A stretch of 64,000 nucleotides of DNA, taken from NCBI RefSeq assembly GCF_013337685.1, contig NZ_SUQN01000001.1:558001-622000 (forward strand). The letters are read 5' to 3'. A model generated the notes under the pieces. It saw only the letters and a program-made list of their open reading frames with translations. It did no database searches and was not told where the DNA came from. Origin of the DNA: Citrobacter gillenii (GTDB taxonomy: Bacteria > Pseudomonadota > Gammaproteobacteria > Enterobacterales > Enterobacteriaceae). The translations under genes were made by a program, and so were the position numbers. This document shows, piece after piece, positions 50,460-62,408 of the stretch; the stretch's first letter is position 1; each line of letters opens with the position of its first letter.

Positions 50460-51673
50460 ATATCCTGCAATTGAATGTCCGACTGGCAGAAGGCGGCGCG
50501 GCAGGGGTGGCGCTGGATTTACACCTGCGGGCGCTGGAGCATGGGCTGTCGTCGCGCTTCATTTATGGTTACGGCAAAAGCGGTAAGAAAAGCCTCAGCC
50601 ACCATCACTATCCGCAGGTGTTCAAGCATACGCCGCGCCTGACGTCGGCGCTGAATATTGCGCTGTTTCGCTTCGCTAACCGCGACCTGTTTGGCAATCT
50701 CGACAATCTGTATCGTACAGTCACCCGCACCGCAGGCCCGCTGGTGCTGCATTTTCACGTGCTGCACAGCTATTGGCTGAATCTGGAAGAGGTGGTGACG
50801 TTTTGTCAAAAGGTGCAGGCGCATAAACCGGATATCACCTTTGTCTGGACGCTGCACGATCACTGGAGCGTGACCGGGCGCTGCGCGTTTACTGACGGCT
50901 GCGAAGGCTGGAAAACCGGCTGCCGGAAATGCCCGACGCTGAGTAATTATCCGCCGGTTAAGGTTGATAAAGCGCATCAACAACTGCCCGGCAAACGCCA
51001 GATGTTTCGCGCCATGCTGGCGCTGGGTTGTCAGTTTATCTCCCCCAGTCAGCATGTGGCTGACGCGTTTAACAGCCTGTACGGCGCGGGGCGCTGCGCC
51101 ATTATCAACAACGGGATCGATGTCGCGACCGAAGCCATTCTCAGTGATTTGCCGCTAAACGATGAGCCTCGCAGCCGGCCGAAAATCGCCATCGTGGCTC
51201 ACGACCTGCGCTATGACGGCAAAACCAACCAACAGTTGGTGCGACAGATGATGGCGCTGGGCGACAAAATAGAGCTGCATACCTTCGGCAAATTCTCGCC
51301 GTTTAGCGGCGCGAACGTGGTCAATCATGGATTTGAAACCGACAAGCGCATACTGATGAGTGCGCTTAACCTGATGGATGGACTGGTGTTCAGCTCGCGA
51401 GTGGATAACTACCCGCTGATTTTATGCGAAGCGCTTTCTATCGGCATACCGGTGATTGCCACGCACAGTGAGGCCGCACAGGAAGTGCTGGCGAAATCGG
51501 GGGGCAGAACCTTCAGTGAAGAGGATGTCCTGCAGCTGGTGCAGTGCAATAAAACGGCGATCGCGCAGGCGGTATTCGGTACGTCGCTGGCGGCCTTTCG
51601 CCAGCGCAGCCGCAGCGCTTACAGCGGCCAACAGATGCTGGAGGACTATGTCTCGTTCTATCAGAATCTGTAG
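50456..51673 (+). CDS. wcaC: Colanic acid glycosyltransferase WcaC
   Basis: 405 aa GT4/GT-B retaining glycosyltransferase. The N-terminal acceptor domain (MNILQLNVRLAEGGAAGVALDL) is followed by the nucleotide-sugar domain with the E-x7-E-type segment near PLILCEALSIGIPVIATHSEAAQE. It takes part in repeat unit assembly at the cytoplasmic face. The start overlaps wcaB and its end overlaps wcaD by 26 bp. Confidence 0.93.
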   Translation: MNILQLNVRLAEGGAAGVALDLHLRALEHGLSSRFIYGYGKSGKKSLSHHHYPQVFKHTPRLTSALNIALFRFANRDLFGNLDNLYRTVTRTAGPLVLHFHVLHSYWLNLEEVVTFCQKVQAHKPDITFVWTLHDHWSVTGRCAFTDGCEGWKTGCRKCPTLSNYPPVKVDKAHQQLPGKRQMFRAMLALGCQFISPSQHVADAFNSLYGAGRCAIINNGIDVATEAILSDLPLNDEPRSRPKIAIVAHDLRYDGKTNQQLVRQMMALGDKIELHTFGKFSPFSGANVVNHGFETDKRILMSALNLMDGLVFSSRVDNYPLILCEALSIGIPVIATHSEAAQEVLAKSGGRTFSEEDVLQLVQCNKTAIAQAVFGTSLAAFRQRSRSAYSGQQMLEDYVSFYQNL

Positions 51674-52865
51674 CTATTTGATGCTGCCGCTGCTGTATCT
51701 GCTGGTCAACGTCAAGCTTGTGCAGTTGGGGGAAAGTTTTCCGGTCACCGTGGTCACGTTTTTGCCGCTGCTGTTGTTGCTGTTTGTTGAGCGTATCAAT
51801 ATCAAAAAACTGCTGATTGCGCTGGGGATTGGCGGTGGGCTGACGGCCTTTAATTACCTGTTTGGTCAGTCGCTGGATGCCAGCAAATATGTGACCTCCA
51901 CCATGCTGTTTGTCTATACGGTGATCATTATTGGCATGGTCTGGAGTATTCGCTTTAAAACCGTCTCCCCGCATAACCACCGTAAGATTTTACGTTTTTT
52001 CTGGCTGGTGGTGGGGCTGGTGGTGGCGCTGGCTGCGGTTGAGATGGCGCAGATTATTCTCACCGGTGGCAGCAGTTTAATGGAAGCAATTTCGAAATAT
52101 CTTATTTACAGCAACAGTTATGTTCTGAACTTTATTAAGTTTGGTGGTAAACGAACTACCGCGCTTTATTTCGAACCGGCATTCTTTGCTCTGGCATTAA
52201 TCTCAATTTGGCTCAGCATCAAACAGTTTGGTATCAAAACGCCTAAGACCGATGCTATGATTCTGGCAGGGGTGATATTATCAGGATCGTTTTCAGGGGT
52301 AATGACTTTTATTTTATTTTACCTGCTGGAGTGGGCGTTTCAGTATCTGAACAAAGAAGCGATAAAAAAGAAGTTACCGCTGGCGATAATCTCACTTAGC
52401 GTGTTTATGGTTGGCGTAATATTTGCTTTTCCCTACATTGCCGCACGACTTGGTGATTTAGGCACGGAAGGGTCGTCATCGTATTACCGTATTGTGGGGC
52501 CGTTGGTGATGGTCGGTTATTCATTACTCAATATCGATGGCGTAGTCAGATTTGGCTCACTTTATGAATATGTAGCGTCATTCGGAATCTTTAACGGTGC
52601 AGATGTCGGGAAAACAATAGACAATGGTTTGTATCTGCTGATTATTTATTTCTCATGGTTCGCTGTGATATTGGCGGTGTGGTACATGGGAAAGGTTCTG
52701 AAAATGATGTTAAATGCGTTTGGCGATAATCCGAATTATCAGGTGCAGCTTTATCTTTTTACGCCGCTATCGCTGTTTTTTACCGGTTCAGTATTTAGCC
52801 CGGAATATGCGTTTTTAATTGTTTGTCCGTTTATTTTGCGCAAGGCGCTAAATATCGCGAGGTAA
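51648..52865 (+). CDS. wcaD: Colanic acid polymerase WcaD
   Basis: 405 aa from the ATG at 51648 with GGAGG immediately upstream; longer in-frame sequence is an out-of-frame shadow of wcaC. Wzy-type integral membrane protein with about 10-11 helices and a long periplasmic loop; it polymerises colanic acid repeat units in the periplasm. GC content drops in this gene (for example 52100-52450), common for Wzy genes. Confidence 0.92.
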   Translation: MSRSIRICSYLMLPLLYLLVNVKLVQLGESFPVTVVTFLPLLLLLFVERINIKKLLIALGIGGGLTAFNYLFGQSLDASKYVTSTMLFVYTVIIIGMVWSIRFKTVSPHNHRKILRFFWLVVGLVVALAAVEMAQIILTGGSSLMEAISKYLIYSNSYVLNFIKFGGKRTTALYFEPAFFALALISIWLSIKQFGIKTPKTDAMILAGVILSGSFSGVMTFILFYLLEWAFQYLNKEAIKKKLPLAIISLSVFMVGVIFAFPYIAARLGDLGTEGSSSYYRIVGPLVMVGYSLLNIDGVVRFGSLYEYVASFGIFNGADVGKTIDNGLYLLIIYFSWFAVILAVWYMGKVLKMMLNAFGDNPNYQVQLYLFTPLSLFFTGSVFSPEYAFLIVCPFILRKALNIAR

Positions 52866-52870
52866 TTCCT

Positions 52871-53617
52871 ATGCTGCTCACTATTATCACCGTCGCCTTT
52901 CGTAATCTGCAGGGGATCGTCAAAACCCACGCATCGCTAGCCCATCTGGCGCAGGCGGGCGACATCAGCTTTGAATGGATTGTGATCGATGGCGGTTCTG
53001 CGGACGGTACGCAGGCATTTCTGGAAAATCTCAACGGTGAGCACCGGTTACGGTTTGTCAGCGAACCGGACAACGGTATTTATGATGCGATGAACAAAGG
53101 CATTGCCCTGGCGCGAGGGCGGTTCGCACTGTTTCTGAACTCCGGTGATATTCTGCATGCGGATGCTGCGTCATTTATCCGCCAGCTCAAAACGCAAAGC
53201 GACAAGGCGATGGTGATCGGCGATGCGCTGCTGGATTTTGGTGATGGAAACAAAATTAAGCGTCGTGCCAAGCCCGGTTGGTATATTTACCACAGCCTGC
53301 CGGCCAGTCATCAGGCGATATTTTTTCCGGTTAGTGGATTGCATACCTGGCGCTACGATCTGCAATTTAACGTGTCGTCTGATTATGCGTTGGCCGCAAA
53401 ATTATATAAATCTGGTTATGCCTTTAAAAAATTAAGCGGACTGGTCTCTGAGTTTTCTATGGGCGGCGTATCGACGACAAATAATCTTGAGTTATGCCGG
53501 GATGCAAAAAAGGTCCAGCGTCAGATATTACATATGCCGGGTTTTTGGGCCGAACTGTCCTGGCATTTGCGCTTACGCACCACCGGTAAGGCCAAAACCT
53601 TATATGGCAAAATGTAA
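52871..53617 (+). CDS. wcaE: Colanic acid glycosyltransferase WcaE
   Basis: 248 aa from the ATG at 52871, 5 bp after wcaD. GT2 family: [22 protein letters not shown], then [16 protein letters not shown] and [19 protein letters not shown] with the metal-binding region NSGD. It adds a sugar to the lipid-linked unit. Confidence 0.93.
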   Translation: MLLTIITVAFRNLQGIVKTHASLAHLAQAGDISFEWIVIDGGSADGTQAFLENLNGEHRLRFVSEPDNGIYDAMNKGIALARGRFALFLNSGDILHADAASFIRQLKTQSDKAMVIGDALLDFGDGNKIKRRAKPGWYIYHSLPASHQAIFFPVSGLHTWRYDLQFNVSSDYALAAKLYKSGYAFKKLSGLVSEFSMGGVSTTNNLELCRDAKKVQRQILHMPGFWAELSWHLRLRTTGKAKTLYGKM

Positions 53618-53626
53618 GGGGTAAAT

Positions 53627-54181
53627 ATGCAGGATTTAAAAGGCTTCACGATGCCGAAAGGCTTTCGCGGAGGCGGTGCAATTAAAGTGCAATTATGGTG
53701 GGCGGTACAGTCAACATTATTTCGACTATCACCGCAGGTGATGTACCGCTGGCGCGCATATTTATTACGTTTATTCGGCGCGAAGATAGGAAAAAACGTC
53801 GTTATTCGACCTTCAGTAAAAATAACCTATCCGTGGAAATTAACCCTGGGTGATTACGCATGGGTGGGTGATGACGCGGTGTTATATACGCTGGGCACGA
53901 TTACGATTGGAGCCAATGCTGTTATCTCGCAAAAAAGTTATTTATGTACCGGTAGCCATGATTATGCCAGCCCGCACTTTGATATTAACGCCACGCCGAT
54001 TGTGATTGGCGAGAAATGCTGGCTGGCGACAGATGTATTTGTCGCACCCGGCGTGACGATTGGGGCGGGCACTGTCGTTGGGGCGCGAAGCAGCGTTTTT
54101 AAATCGCTGCCCGCCAATGCCGTTTGTCGGGGAAATCCTGCGGTCGTAACGCGCGAACGCGTTGAGAAAGTTACTCCCTGA
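53627..54181 (+). CDS. wcaF: Colanic acid acetyltransferase WcaF
   Basis: 184 aa (E. coli 182) hexapeptide-repeat acetyltransferase of the NodL/LacA type. Left-handed helix repeats run from about residue 55 (GKNVVIRPSVKITYPW, GAGTVVGARSSVFKSL); the active-site histidine is in TGSHDYAS. Adds a second O-acetyl group to the polymer. ATG with AAGGGG upstream. Confidence 0.93.
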   Translation: MQDLKGFTMPKGFRGGGAIKVQLWWAVQSTLFRLSPQVMYRWRAYLLRLFGAKIGKNVVIRPSVKITYPWKLTLGDYAWVGDDAVLYTLGTITIGANAVISQKSYLCTGSHDYASPHFDINATPIVIGEKCWLATDVFVAPGVTIGAGTVVGARSSVFKSLPANAVCRGNPAVVTRERVEKVTP

Positions 54182-54205
54182 GGGGATCATTTAAGAGGTG
54201 TAAAC

Positions 54206-55327
54206 ATGTCAAAAGTCGCTCTCATTACTGGCGTAACCGGGCAGGATGGTTCTTACCTGGCAGAACTTCTGTTGGAAAAAGGGTATGAAGTTCATGGGAT
54301 TAAACGTCGTGCGTCGTCGTTTAACACCGAGCGAGTGGATCATATTTATCAGGATCCGCACTCGGGTAATCCAAAATTTCATCTGCATTACGGCGATCTG
54401 ACGGATACCTCCAACCTGACCCGTATTTTACAGGAAGTTCAGCCGGATGAAGTCTATAACCTCGGGGCGATGAGCCACGTGGCAGTATCGTTTGAATCCC
54501 CGGAATACACCGCGGACGTCGATGCGATTGGTACGCTGCGCCTGCTGGAGGCGATCCGCTTCCTCGGCCTCGAAAAGAAAACCCGCTTCTATCAGGCCTC
54601 CACATCTGAACTGTACGGCCTGGTACAGGAAACGCCGCAGAAAGAGACTACGCCGTTCTACCCGCGTTCTCCGTATGCGGTCGCCAAACTGTACGCCTAC
54701 TGGATAACCGTCAATTACCGCGAATCCTACGGCATGTTCGCTTGTAACGGCATTCTGTTTAACCATGAGTCTCCGCGCCGGGGCGAAACGTTCGTTACCC
54801 GCAAAATTACCCGGGCGATTGCCAACATTGCGCAGGGGCTGGAGTCATGTCTGTATCTCGGCAACATGGATTCCCTGCGTGACTGGGGCCACGCCAAAGA
54901 TTATGTGCGCATGCAGTGGATGATGCTGCAACAGGATCAGCCGGAAGATTTTGTTATTGCCACCGGCGTGCAGTACTCCGTGCGCCAGTTTGTCGAAATG
55001 GCGGCCGCGCAGCTGGGCATTAAATTGCGTTTTGAAGGGCAGGGCGTTGAGGAGAAAGGCATTGTCGTGTCGGTGACCGGACACGATGCGCCGGGCGTGA
55101 AGCCGGGTGACGTGATGATTGCGGTCGATCCGCGTTATTTCCGTCCGGCAGAAGTCGAAACATTGCTCGGTGACCCGGCAAAAGCGCACGACAAGCTAGG
55201 CTGGAAGCCGGAAATCACCCTGAGCCAGATGGTCAGTGAAATGGTTGCCAACGATCTGGAAGCGGCGAAGAAACATTCTCTGCTGAAATCTCACGGCTAT
55301 GAGGTCGCCATCGCGCTGGAGTACTGA
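54206..55327 (+). CDS. gmd: GDP-mannose 4,6-dehydratase
   Basis: 373 aa SDR enzyme making GDP-4-keto-6-deoxymannose, the first step to GDP-L-fucose. NADP-binding G-x-x-G-x-x-G (GVTGQDG, residues 9-15), catalytic T133 and E135 (STSELYG) and Y157-x3-K161 are all present. The product goes to Fcl encoded next (2-bp gap). Confidence 0.97.
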   Translation: MSKVALITGVTGQDGSYLAELLLEKGYEVHGIKRRASSFNTERVDHIYQDPHSGNPKFHLHYGDLTDTSNLTRILQEVQPDEVYNLGAMSHVAVSFESPEYTADVDAIGTLRLLEAIRFLGLEKKTRFYQASTSELYGLVQETPQKETTPFYPRSPYAVAKLYAYWITVNYRESYGMFACNGILFNHESPRRGETFVTRKITRAIANIAQGLESCLYLGNMDSLRDWGHAKDYVRMQWMMLQQDQPEDFVIATGVQYSVRQFVEMAAAQLGIKLRFEGQGVEEKGIVVSVTGHDAPGVKPGDVMIAVDPRYFRPAEVETLLGDPAKAHDKLGWKPEITLSQMVSEMVANDLEAAKKHSLLKSHGYEVAIALEY

Positions 55328-55329
55328 GG

Positions 55330-56295
55330 ATGATGAAACAACGTATTTTTGTGGCGGGCCATCGCGGGATGGTGGGGTCCGCCATCGTCAGGCTGCTGGC
55401 CACGCGCGACAACGTGGAGCTGGTGTTGCGTACCCGTGACGAACTCAATCTGCTGGATGCCCGTGCGGTGCAGCAGTTTTTTGCCACCGAACGTATCGAC
55501 CAGGTGTACCTGGCGGCGGCGAAGGTGGGTGGAATCGTGGCGAACAATACTTACCCCGCTGATTTTATTTACGAAAATATGATGATTGAGAGCAACATCA
55601 TTCACGCGGCGCACAGCCATAACGTGAATAAGCTGTTGTTCCTCGGCTCATCCTGCATTTACCCGAAGCTGGCCAACCAGCCGATGGGTGAAAGCGAACT
55701 GTTGCAGGGAACGCTCGAGGCCACTAATGAGCCCTACGCGATTGCCAAAATCGCCGGGATCAAACTGTGCGAGTCGTATAACCGTCAGTACGGCCGCGAT
55801 TACCGCTCGGTGATGCCCACCAATCTGTACGGGCCGCAGGATAACTTTCATCCGAGTAACTCGCACGTGATCCCGGCACTGCTGCGCCGCTTTCATGAAG
55901 CCTGCGCACAAAATGCGCCGGATGTAGTGGTGTGGGGGAGCGGCACGCCAATGCGCGAGTTCCTGCACGTGGATGACATGGCTGCCGCCAGCATTCATGT
56001 GATGGAACTGGACCGCGAGGTCTGGCAGGAGCACACCCAGCCGATGTTGTCGCACATCAACGTGGGAACCGGCGTCGACTGCACCATTCGCGAACTGGCG
56101 CAAACGGTCGCGAAGGTCGTGGGCTACAAAGGTCGCGTGGTGTTTGACGCCAGCAAACCCGACGGTACGCCACGCAAATTGCTGGATGTTACGCGTTTAC
56201 ACCAGTTGGGCTGGTACCACGAGGTCTCGCTGGAGGACGGGCTTGCCAGCACGTATCAGTGGTTCCTTGAAAATCAGCAGCGGTACCGGGGGTAA
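55330..56295 (+). CDS. fcl: GDP-L-fucose synthase
   Basis: 321 aa SDR epimerase/reductase (WcaG) converting GDP-4-keto-6-deoxymannose to GDP-L-fucose. NADPH-binding GHRGMVG (10-16), catalytic serine in LGSSCIYP with the cysteine next to it, and Y-x3-K in [11 protein letters not shown] (Y136, K140) are intact. The gene has two consecutive ATGs at 55330 and 55333; the first matches the usual length. Confidence 0.97.
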   Translation: MMKQRIFVAGHRGMVGSAIVRLLATRDNVELVLRTRDELNLLDARAVQQFFATERIDQVYLAAAKVGGIVANNTYPADFIYENMMIESNIIHAAHSHNVNKLLFLGSSCIYPKLANQPMGESELLQGTLEATNEPYAIAKIAGIKLCESYNRQYGRDYRSVMPTNLYGPQDNFHPSNSHVIPALLRRFHEACAQNAPDVVVWGSGTPMREFLHVDDMAAASIHVMELDREVWQEHTQPMLSHINVGTGVDCTIRELAQTVAKVVGYKGRVVFDASKPDGTPRKLLDVTRLHQLGWYHEVSLEDGLASTYQWFLENQQRYRG

Positions 56296-56297
56296 AT

Positions 56298-56777
56298 ATG
56301 TTTTTACGTCAGGAAGAATTTGCCACGGTAGTGCGCTGTGCGCCGCTGGTTTCCATTGATTTTCTGGTGGAAAATGCGCGCGGTGAGTACCTGCTGGGCC
56401 AACGCCTCAACCGTCCCGCCCAGGGATTTTGGTTTGTGCCAGGTGGACGGGTGCAGAAGGATGAACGGCTTGAGAACGCGTTTGAGCGCCTGACGTTGGC
56501 GGAACTGGGGTTACGTTTGCCGCTGTCTTCCGCGGAGTTTTACGGCGTCTGGCAGCACTTCTATGACGATAACTTTTCGGGCACCGATTTCACCACCCAT
56601 TATGTGGTGCTCGGTTTTCGCCTGAAGGTGAGCGAGGCAGACCTGCGTCTGCCCGATTCCCAGCATGACGACTACTGCTGGCTGACGCCGCAGGCGTTGC
56701 TGGCCAGCGATAACGTTCACGATAACAGCCGGGCGTACTTTATGCCGCAACGTCAGGCCGGAGTGCCGGGCTTATGA
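56298..56777 (+). CDS. gmm: GDP-mannose mannosyl hydrolase
   Basis: 159 aa Nudix-fold enzyme (WcaH) that hydrolyses GDP-mannose and GDP-glucose to GDP and sugar. The Nudix box at about 50-72 ([23 protein letters not shown]) is the modified form of this subfamily, which breaks the C-O bond. It may balance GDP-mannose for fucose synthesis. It overlaps wcaI by 4 bp. Confidence 0.95.
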   Translation: MFLRQEEFATVVRCAPLVSIDFLVENARGEYLLGQRLNRPAQGFWFVPGGRVQKDERLENAFERLTLAELGLRLPLSSAEFYGVWQHFYDDNFSGTDFTTHYVVLGFRLKVSEADLRLPDSQHDDYCWLTPQALLASDNVHDNSRAYFMPQRQAGVPGL

Positions 56778-57997
56778 AAATTCTGGTGTACGGCATTAAT
56801 TATTCGCCGGAACTGACCGGGATCGGCAAATACACCGGCGAAATGGTGGAGTGGATGGCGCAAGCCGGGCATGACGTTCGGGTGATCACCGCGCCGCCTT
56901 ACTACCCGCAGTGGAAAGTGAACGGCCGTTATTCCGCCTGGCGTTATCGTCGGGAAGAAGGCGATGCCACCGTCTGGCGCTGTCCGTTGTATGTGCCAAA
57001 GCAGCCCTCAACGCTGAAACGTCTACTGCATTTGGGCAGTTTTGCCGTGAGCAGTTTTTTCCCGCTGATGGCGCAGCGACGCTGGAAGCCCGATCGCATT
57101 ATTGGCGTGGTGCCGACGCTGTTTTGCACACCGGGGATGCGCCTGCTGGCGAAACTCTCCGGGGCACGTACGCTGCTGCACATTCAGGATTATGAAGTTG
57201 ACGCCATGCTTGGCCTCGGAATGGCCGGGAACAGTAGGGGCGGCAAAGTGGCCACATTGGCCAGCGCGTTTGAACGCAGCGGCCTGCATAACGTCGACTA
57301 TGTCTCAACCATCTCGCGTTCGATGATGAATAAAGCGCAGGAAAAAGGGGTCGCTGAAGAAAAGGTCATCTTCTTTCCTAACTGGTCGGAAGTGGCGCGA
57401 TTTCGCGACGTGACCGCGGATGATGCCCGGGCGTTGCGGCAAAAACTCGGTGTGCCTGAAGGAAAAAAAATCATTCTTTACTCGGGCAACATCGGTGAAA
57501 AGCAGGGACTGGAGAGCGTGATTGATGCCGCCGACGAGCTGAGTGCTCAGCCCTGGCTGTTTGTGATTGTCGGGCAGGGTGGCGGCAAGGCGCGGCTGGA
57601 AAACAGGGTCCGCGAGCGCGGCCTGGAAAACGTAATATTTTTCCCCCTGCAATCTTATGACGCACTGCCTGCGCTGCTGAAGATGGCCGACTGTCATTTA
57701 GTGGTGCAAAAGCGCGGTGCGGCGGATGCGGTATTGCCCTCCAAGCTGACCAATATTCTTGCCGTGGGTGGCAATGCGGTGATCACCGCGGAGCCTGATA
57801 CCGAACTGGGCCAACTCTGCGAGGACCATCCGGGGATTGCGGTATGCGTGGAGCCGGAGTCGGTGAGTGCGCTGGTGGCCGGAATTACCCAGGCGCTAAT
57901 CATGCCTGACATCAACACGGTGGCACGTGATTATGCCGAACGCACGCTGGAAAAAGACCGCGTGCTTAGCCAATTTATTGCAGATATACGGGGATAA
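56774..57997 (+). CDS. wcaI: Colanic acid glycosyltransferase WcaI
   Basis: 407 aa GT4/GT-B enzyme. N-terminal [27 protein letters not shown] and a C-terminal nucleotide-sugar domain with [15 protein letters not shown] and [18 protein letters not shown]. In E. coli it is thought to add the first fucose to undecaprenyl-PP-glucose. The ATG overlaps the gmm stop. Confidence 0.93.
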   Translation: MKILVYGINYSPELTGIGKYTGEMVEWMAQAGHDVRVITAPPYYPQWKVNGRYSAWRYRREEGDATVWRCPLYVPKQPSTLKRLLHLGSFAVSSFFPLMAQRRWKPDRIIGVVPTLFCTPGMRLLAKLSGARTLLHIQDYEVDAMLGLGMAGNSRGGKVATLASAFERSGLHNVDYVSTISRSMMNKAQEKGVAEEKVIFFPNWSEVARFRDVTADDARALRQKLGVPEGKKIILYSGNIGEKQGLESVIDAADELSAQPWLFVIVGQGGGKARLENRVRERGLENVIFFPLQSYDALPALLKMADCHLVVQKRGAADAVLPSKLTNILAVGGNAVITAEPDTELGQLCEDHPGIAVCVEPESVSALVAGITQALIMPDINTVARDYAERTLEKDRVLSQFIADIRG

Positions 57998-58000
57998 ATC

Positions 58001-59437
58001 ATGCGTCAACGCACACTCTTTCCAGTGGTGATGGCCGGTGGCTCCGGTAGCCGGTTGTGGCCGCTGTCCCGCGTCCTGTATCCCAAGCAGTTCCTGTGCC
58101 TGAAGGGCGAACTCACCATGCTGCAAACCACGATATGCCGTCTGAACGGCGTGGAGTGCGAAAGCCCGGTGGTTATCTGCAACGAGCAGCATCGCTTTAT
58201 CGTTGCCGAACAACTTAGACAGCTCAACAAGCTGACCGAAAATATCATTCTGGAACCCGCCGGACGTAATACCGCCCCGGCGATTGCGCTGGCCGCGCTG
58301 GCGGCAAAACGTCACAGTCCGGACGCTGACCCGCTGATGCTGGTGCTGGCGGCAGATCACGTGATTACCGACGAAGAGGCGTTTCGCGAGGCGGTTCGCA
58401 ATGCGATGCCGCATGCCGAGGCGGGCAAGCTGGTGACATTTGGTATCGTGCCGGACTCGGCACAGACCGGTTACGGCTATATTCGTCGCGGTGACGTTTG
58501 CCCCGCAACTACCGATACGGTTGCCTTTACGGTGGCGCAGTTTGTGGAAAAACCGGATCAGGACACCGCACAAGCCTACGTGGCGAGCGGCGATTATTAC
58601 TGGAACAGCGGCATGTTTCTGTTTCGTGCCGGGCGTTATCTGGAAGAGCTGAAAAAGTACCGACCCGACATTCTGAGTGCCTGCGAAAAGGCAATGAGCA
58701 CGGTCGATCCCGATCTCGATTTTGTCCGCGTCGATGAAGAGGCGTTTCTCGCCTGCCCGGAAGAGTCGGTGGACTATGCGGTGATGGAACATACTGCGGA
58801 CGCGGTGGTGATGCCAATGAGCGCGGGCTGGAGTGACGTGGGATCGTGGTCTTCGCTGTGGGAGATCAGCGCTCATACCGCCGAAGGCAACGTGCATCAC
58901 GGCGACGTGATCAGCCACAAAACCGAAAACAGCTACGTGTACGCGGAGTCCGGACTAGTGACCACCGTCGGAGTGAAAGACCTGGTGGTGGTGCAGACCA
59001 AAGACGCGGTGCTGATAGCCGATCGCAACGCGGTCCAGGATGTGAAAAAAGTGGTCGAGCAGATTAAAGCTGACGGCCGCCATGAGCATCATATTCACCG
59101 CGAAGTGTACCGCCCGTGGGGCAAGTATGACTCCATCGACGCCGGAGAACGTTACCAGGTTAAACGCATTACCGTAAAACCTGGCGAGGGATTGTCGGTG
59201 CAGATGCACCATCACCGCGCAGAGCATTGGGTGGTGGTGGCTGGGACGGCGAAGGTGACGATCGATGAAGACATCAAACTGCTCGGCGAAAACGAGTCTG
59301 TCTATATCCCTCTGGGAGCGACGCACTGTCTGGAGAACCCCGGAAAAATCCCGCTCGATCTGATTGAAGTGCGATCGGGATCCTACCTCGAAGAGGACGA
59401 CGTAGTGCGCTTTGCCGATCGCTACGGTCGGGTGTAG
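58001..59437 (+). CDS. manC: Mannose-1-phosphate guanylyltransferase
   Basis: 478 aa (cpsB). Makes GDP-mannose from mannose-1-phosphate and GTP. The nucleotidyltransferase signature is [16 protein letters not shown] at about 9-24, a further motif is FVEKPD, and a C-terminal cupin (PMI-type, about 345-475, [18 protein letters not shown]) belongs to the type II enzyme family. A REP pair follows it. Confidence 0.96.
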   Translation: MRQRTLFPVVMAGGSGSRLWPLSRVLYPKQFLCLKGELTMLQTTICRLNGVECESPVVICNEQHRFIVAEQLRQLNKLTENIILEPAGRNTAPAIALAALAAKRHSPDADPLMLVLAADHVITDEEAFREAVRNAMPHAEAGKLVTFGIVPDSAQTGYGYIRRGDVCPATTDTVAFTVAQFVEKPDQDTAQAYVASGDYYWNSGMFLFRAGRYLEELKKYRPDILSACEKAMSTVDPDLDFVRVDEEAFLACPEESVDYAVMEHTADAVVMPMSAGWSDVGSWSSLWEISAHTAEGNVHHGDVISHKTENSYVYAESGLVTTVGVKDLVVVQTKDAVLIADRNAVQDVKKVVEQIKADGRHEHHIHREVYRPWGKYDSIDAGERYQVKRITVKPGEGLSVQMHHHRAEHWVVVAGTAKVTIDEDIKLLGENESVYIPLGATHCLENPGKIPLDLIEVRSGSYLEEDDVVRFADRYGRV

Positions 59438-59450
59438 GCACTGAATATCT

Positions 59451-59520
59451 TGCCGGATGGCGCTGCGCTTATCCGGCCTACAACACCGTAAGCCCGGTAA
59501 GTGAAGCGCACCGGGCAATG
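59451..59520. repeat. REP pair (BIME) between manC and manB
   Basis: Two palindromes: TGCCGGATGGCGCTGCGC then TTATCCGGCCTACA (59451-59482), and AAGCCCGGTAAG then CGCACCGGGCAA (59487-59520), in head-to-tail arrangement as in a BIME. Confidence 0.85.
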
Positions 59521-59586
59521 CATTTAACACTCATTAAAAGGCTCATTAAGAGTCAGGGCCAACTGTTGCCTGAAGAAGGGTAAAAC

Positions 59587-60957
59587 ATGACGACATTAAC
59601 CTGTTTCAAAGCCTACGACATTCGCGGCAGGCTGGGCGAAGAGCTCAATGAAGACATCGCCTGGCGCATTGGTCGCGCCTGCGGTGAGTTTCTGCAACCG
59701 AAAACCATGGTGCTGGGCGGTGATGTCCGCCTGACCAGCAACGCATTGAAGATGGCGTTGGCAAAAGGGCTGCAGGATGCGGGCGTGGATGTGCTGGATA
59801 TCGGCATGTCGGGTACCGAAGAGATTTACTTCGCCACCTTCCACCTCGGCGTGGACGGTGGTATTGAAGTGACCGCCAGCCATAATCCGCTGGATTACAA
59901 CGGCATGAAGCTGGTACGTGAGGGCGCGCGGCCCATCAGCGGCGATAGCGGTCTGCGCGAGATCCAACGGCTGGCGGAAGCCAACGACTTCCCGCCTGTG
60001 GATGCGTCCCGACGCGGCCGTTACACCGTAATCAATCCTCGTGCGGCTTACATTGACCATCTGCTTGGTTACATCGACGTCAAAAACCTTAAACCGATGA
60101 GGCTGGTGCTTAACGCCGGTAACGGCGCGGCAGGCCCGGTGCTGGACGCCATTGAAGCCCGTTTTCAGGCTCTTTGTGTCCCGGTTGAATTGATAACAAT
60201 CCACAACACGCCTGACGGCACCTTCCCGAACGGTATTCCCAACCCGCTGCTGCCGGAATGCCGGGCGGATACCCGTAATGCGGTGATTCAACACGGCGCG
60301 GATATGGGGATTGCCTTTGACGGCGATTTTGACCGTTGCTTCCTGTTTGATGAGAACGGCCAGTTTATTGAGGGCTACTACATTGTCGGCCTGCTGGCGG
60401 AGGCGTTTCTGGAGAAAAATCCGGGCTCGAAGATCATTCATGACCCACGTCTGTCGTGGAACACGGTCGATGTGGTGACGGCGGCGGGCGGGAAGCCGGT
60501 GATGTCGAAAACCGGTCATGCCTTCATTAAAGAACGAATGCGCCATGAAGATGCCATTTACGGTGGCGAAATGAGCGCCCATCACTATTTTCGTGATTTT
60601 GCCTACTGCGACAGCGGAATGATCCCGTGGCTGCTGGTAGCGGAACTGTTGTCCCTGAAAGGACAGCGGCTTGGCGAACTGGTTCGCGACCGCATGGCGG
60701 CGTATCCGGCGAGCGGGGAAATCAATAGCACTCTGGCAGAACCGAAGGTGGCGATTGACCGGGTAGAGCAGCATTTCTCCGGCGAGGCGCTGGCGGTGGA
60801 CAGAACCGATGGCATCAGCATGTCGTTTGTCGACTGGCGCTTCAATTTACGTTCCTCCAATACCGAACCGGTGGTGCGCCTGAACGTGGAATCGCGCGGA
60901 GACATTCCGTTGATGGAAGCGCGAACGCGCACTCTTCTGGCGTTGCTGAATCAGTAA
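59587..60957 (+). CDS. manB: Phosphomannomutase
   Basis: 456 aa (cpsG). Converts mannose-6-phosphate to mannose-1-phosphate for ManC. Active-site phosphoserine S98 in [11 protein letters not shown], metal loop D245-G-D247-F-D249-R, sugar-binding [10 protein letters not shown], and phosphate-binding [12 protein letters not shown]. It is 55 bp before wcaJ. Confidence 0.96.
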   Translation: MTTLTCFKAYDIRGRLGEELNEDIAWRIGRACGEFLQPKTMVLGGDVRLTSNALKMALAKGLQDAGVDVLDIGMSGTEEIYFATFHLGVDGGIEVTASHNPLDYNGMKLVREGARPISGDSGLREIQRLAEANDFPPVDASRRGRYTVINPRAAYIDHLLGYIDVKNLKPMRLVLNAGNGAAGPVLDAIEARFQALCVPVELITIHNTPDGTFPNGIPNPLLPECRADTRNAVIQHGADMGIAFDGDFDRCFLFDENGQFIEGYYIVGLLAEAFLEKNPGSKIIHDPRLSWNTVDVVTAAGGKPVMSKTGHAFIKERMRHEDAIYGGEMSAHHYFRDFAYCDSGMIPWLLVAELLSLKGQRLGELVRDRMAAYPASGEINSTLAEPKVAIDRVEQHFSGEALAVDRTDGISMSFVDWRFNLRSSNTEPVVRLNVESRGDIPLMEARTRTLLALLNQ

Positions 60958-61011
60958 TGCCGGTGCTTCCCTTGCCCGACAGTGGGCAAGGGGTGACTAA
61001 CAGGAACCACG

Positions 61012-62406
61012 ATGACACATCTAAAAAAGCGCCAACGCGCGAAAACCAATGCGTCGTTAATCTCAATGGTGCAACGCTTTTCAGATATCACCATCATGTT
61101 TGGCGGACTGTGGCTGGTCTGTGAACTGAGCGGTTTGCCCTTCCTGTACATGCACCTGCTGGTGGCGTTGATCACGCTGGTGGTTTTTCAGATGCTGGGG
61201 GGGATCACCGATTTTTACCGTTCCTGGCGCGGGGTCAAAATTTCCACCGAGCTGGTGCTGCTGCTGCAAAACTGGACGCTGAGCCTGGTTTTCAGCGCGG
61301 GGTTAATTGCCTTTAACAACGATTTTGATAACCGATTCGCCGTCTGGCTGGCGTGGTATCTGCTGTCCAGCGTCGGTCTGCTGCTGTGCCGCGCGTTTAT
61401 TCGCTACATTGCAGGGTGGCTGCGCAATCGTGGATATAACACCCGTCGGGTGGCGGTAGCGGGCGATCTCCCTGCCGGACAGCTGCTGCTGGACAGCTTT
61501 CGCCATGAACCGTGGCTGGGCTTTGAAGTGGCGGGCGTCTATCACGATCCCGTCCCAGGAAAAAACTCCCGCGACTGGGCCGGAAATCTGCAACAGCTGG
61601 TGGATGACGCTAAAGCTGCCCGCATTCACAACGTCTATATTGCCATGTCGATGAATGACGGCACCCGCGTAAAAAAACTGGTGCGCGACCTGGCCGACAC
61701 CACCTGTTCGGTGATCCTGATCCCCGACGTCTTTACCTTCAACATCCTGCATTCACGCATTGAAGAGATGAACGGTGTGCCGGTGGTGCCGCTGTACGAC
61801 ACGCCGCTGTCGGGCATTAATCGCTTGCTGAAACGCGCGGAAGATATCGTGCTGGCTTCGCTAATCCTGCTGCTGATTTCCCCGGTGCTGTGCGGCATTG
61901 CGCTGACGGTGAAGCTCACCTCAAAGGGGCCGGTGATTTTCCGCCAGACCCGCTACGGCATGGACGGTAAGCCGATCAAGGTGTGGAAGTTTCGCTCGAT
62001 GAAGGTGATGGAAAACGACGCGGTCGTCACCCAGGCGACGCAAAACGATCCGCGTGTCACCCGCGTGGGTAATTTCCTGCGCCGCACCTCGCTCGATGAG
62101 CTGCCGCAGTTTATTAACGTGCTGACCGGTGGCATGTCGATCGTCGGGCCGCGCCCGCACGCGGTGGCACACAACGAGCAATACCGCACGCTTATCGAAG
62201 GCTACATGCTGCGCCATAAGGTGAAACCCGGCATTACCGGCTGGGCACAAATCAACGGCTGGCGCGGGGAAACCGACACGCTGGAAAAAATGGAAAAACG
62301 AGTGGAATTTGACCTCGAGTACATTCGCGAATGGAGCGTGTGGTTCGATATCAAGATTGTTTTTCTAACGGTATTTAAGGGTTTTGTTAACAAAGCGGCC
62401 TATTAA
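61012..62406 (+). CDS. wcaJ: Undecaprenyl-phosphate glucose phosphotransferase WcaJ
   Basis: 464 aa polyisoprenyl-phosphate hexose-1-phosphate transferase that starts colanic acid by moving glucose-1-phosphate to undecaprenyl phosphate. Four N-terminal membrane helices (about 25-140), a soluble domain, a re-entrant helix near 280-305, then the catalytic bacterial sugar transferase domain (KVWKFRSMKVM, RRTSLDELPQFINVL, VGPRPHAV, KPGITGWAQ). Confidence 0.96.
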   Translation: MTHLKKRQRAKTNASLISMVQRFSDITIMFGGLWLVCELSGLPFLYMHLLVALITLVVFQMLGGITDFYRSWRGVKISTELVLLLQNWTLSLVFSAGLIAFNNDFDNRFAVWLAWYLLSSVGLLLCRAFIRYIAGWLRNRGYNTRRVAVAGDLPAGQLLLDSFRHEPWLGFEVAGVYHDPVPGKNSRDWAGNLQQLVDDAKAARIHNVYIAMSMNDGTRVKKLVRDLADTTCSVILIPDVFTFNILHSRIEEMNGVPVVPLYDTPLSGINRLLKRAEDIVLASLILLLISPVLCGIALTVKLTSKGPVIFRQTRYGMDGKPIKVWKFRSMKVMENDAVVTQATQNDPRVTRVGNFLRRTSLDELPQFINVLTGGMSIVGPRPHAVAHNEQYRTLIEGYMLRHKVKPGITGWAQINGWRGETDTLEKMEKRVEFDLEYIREWSVWFDIKIVFLTVFKGFVNKAAY

Positions 62407-62408
62407 AC

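Noticed and set aside
59596-60774. Long open frame antisense to manB (392 codons)
   Set aside because: Same reason: shadow of a strongly conserved gene.
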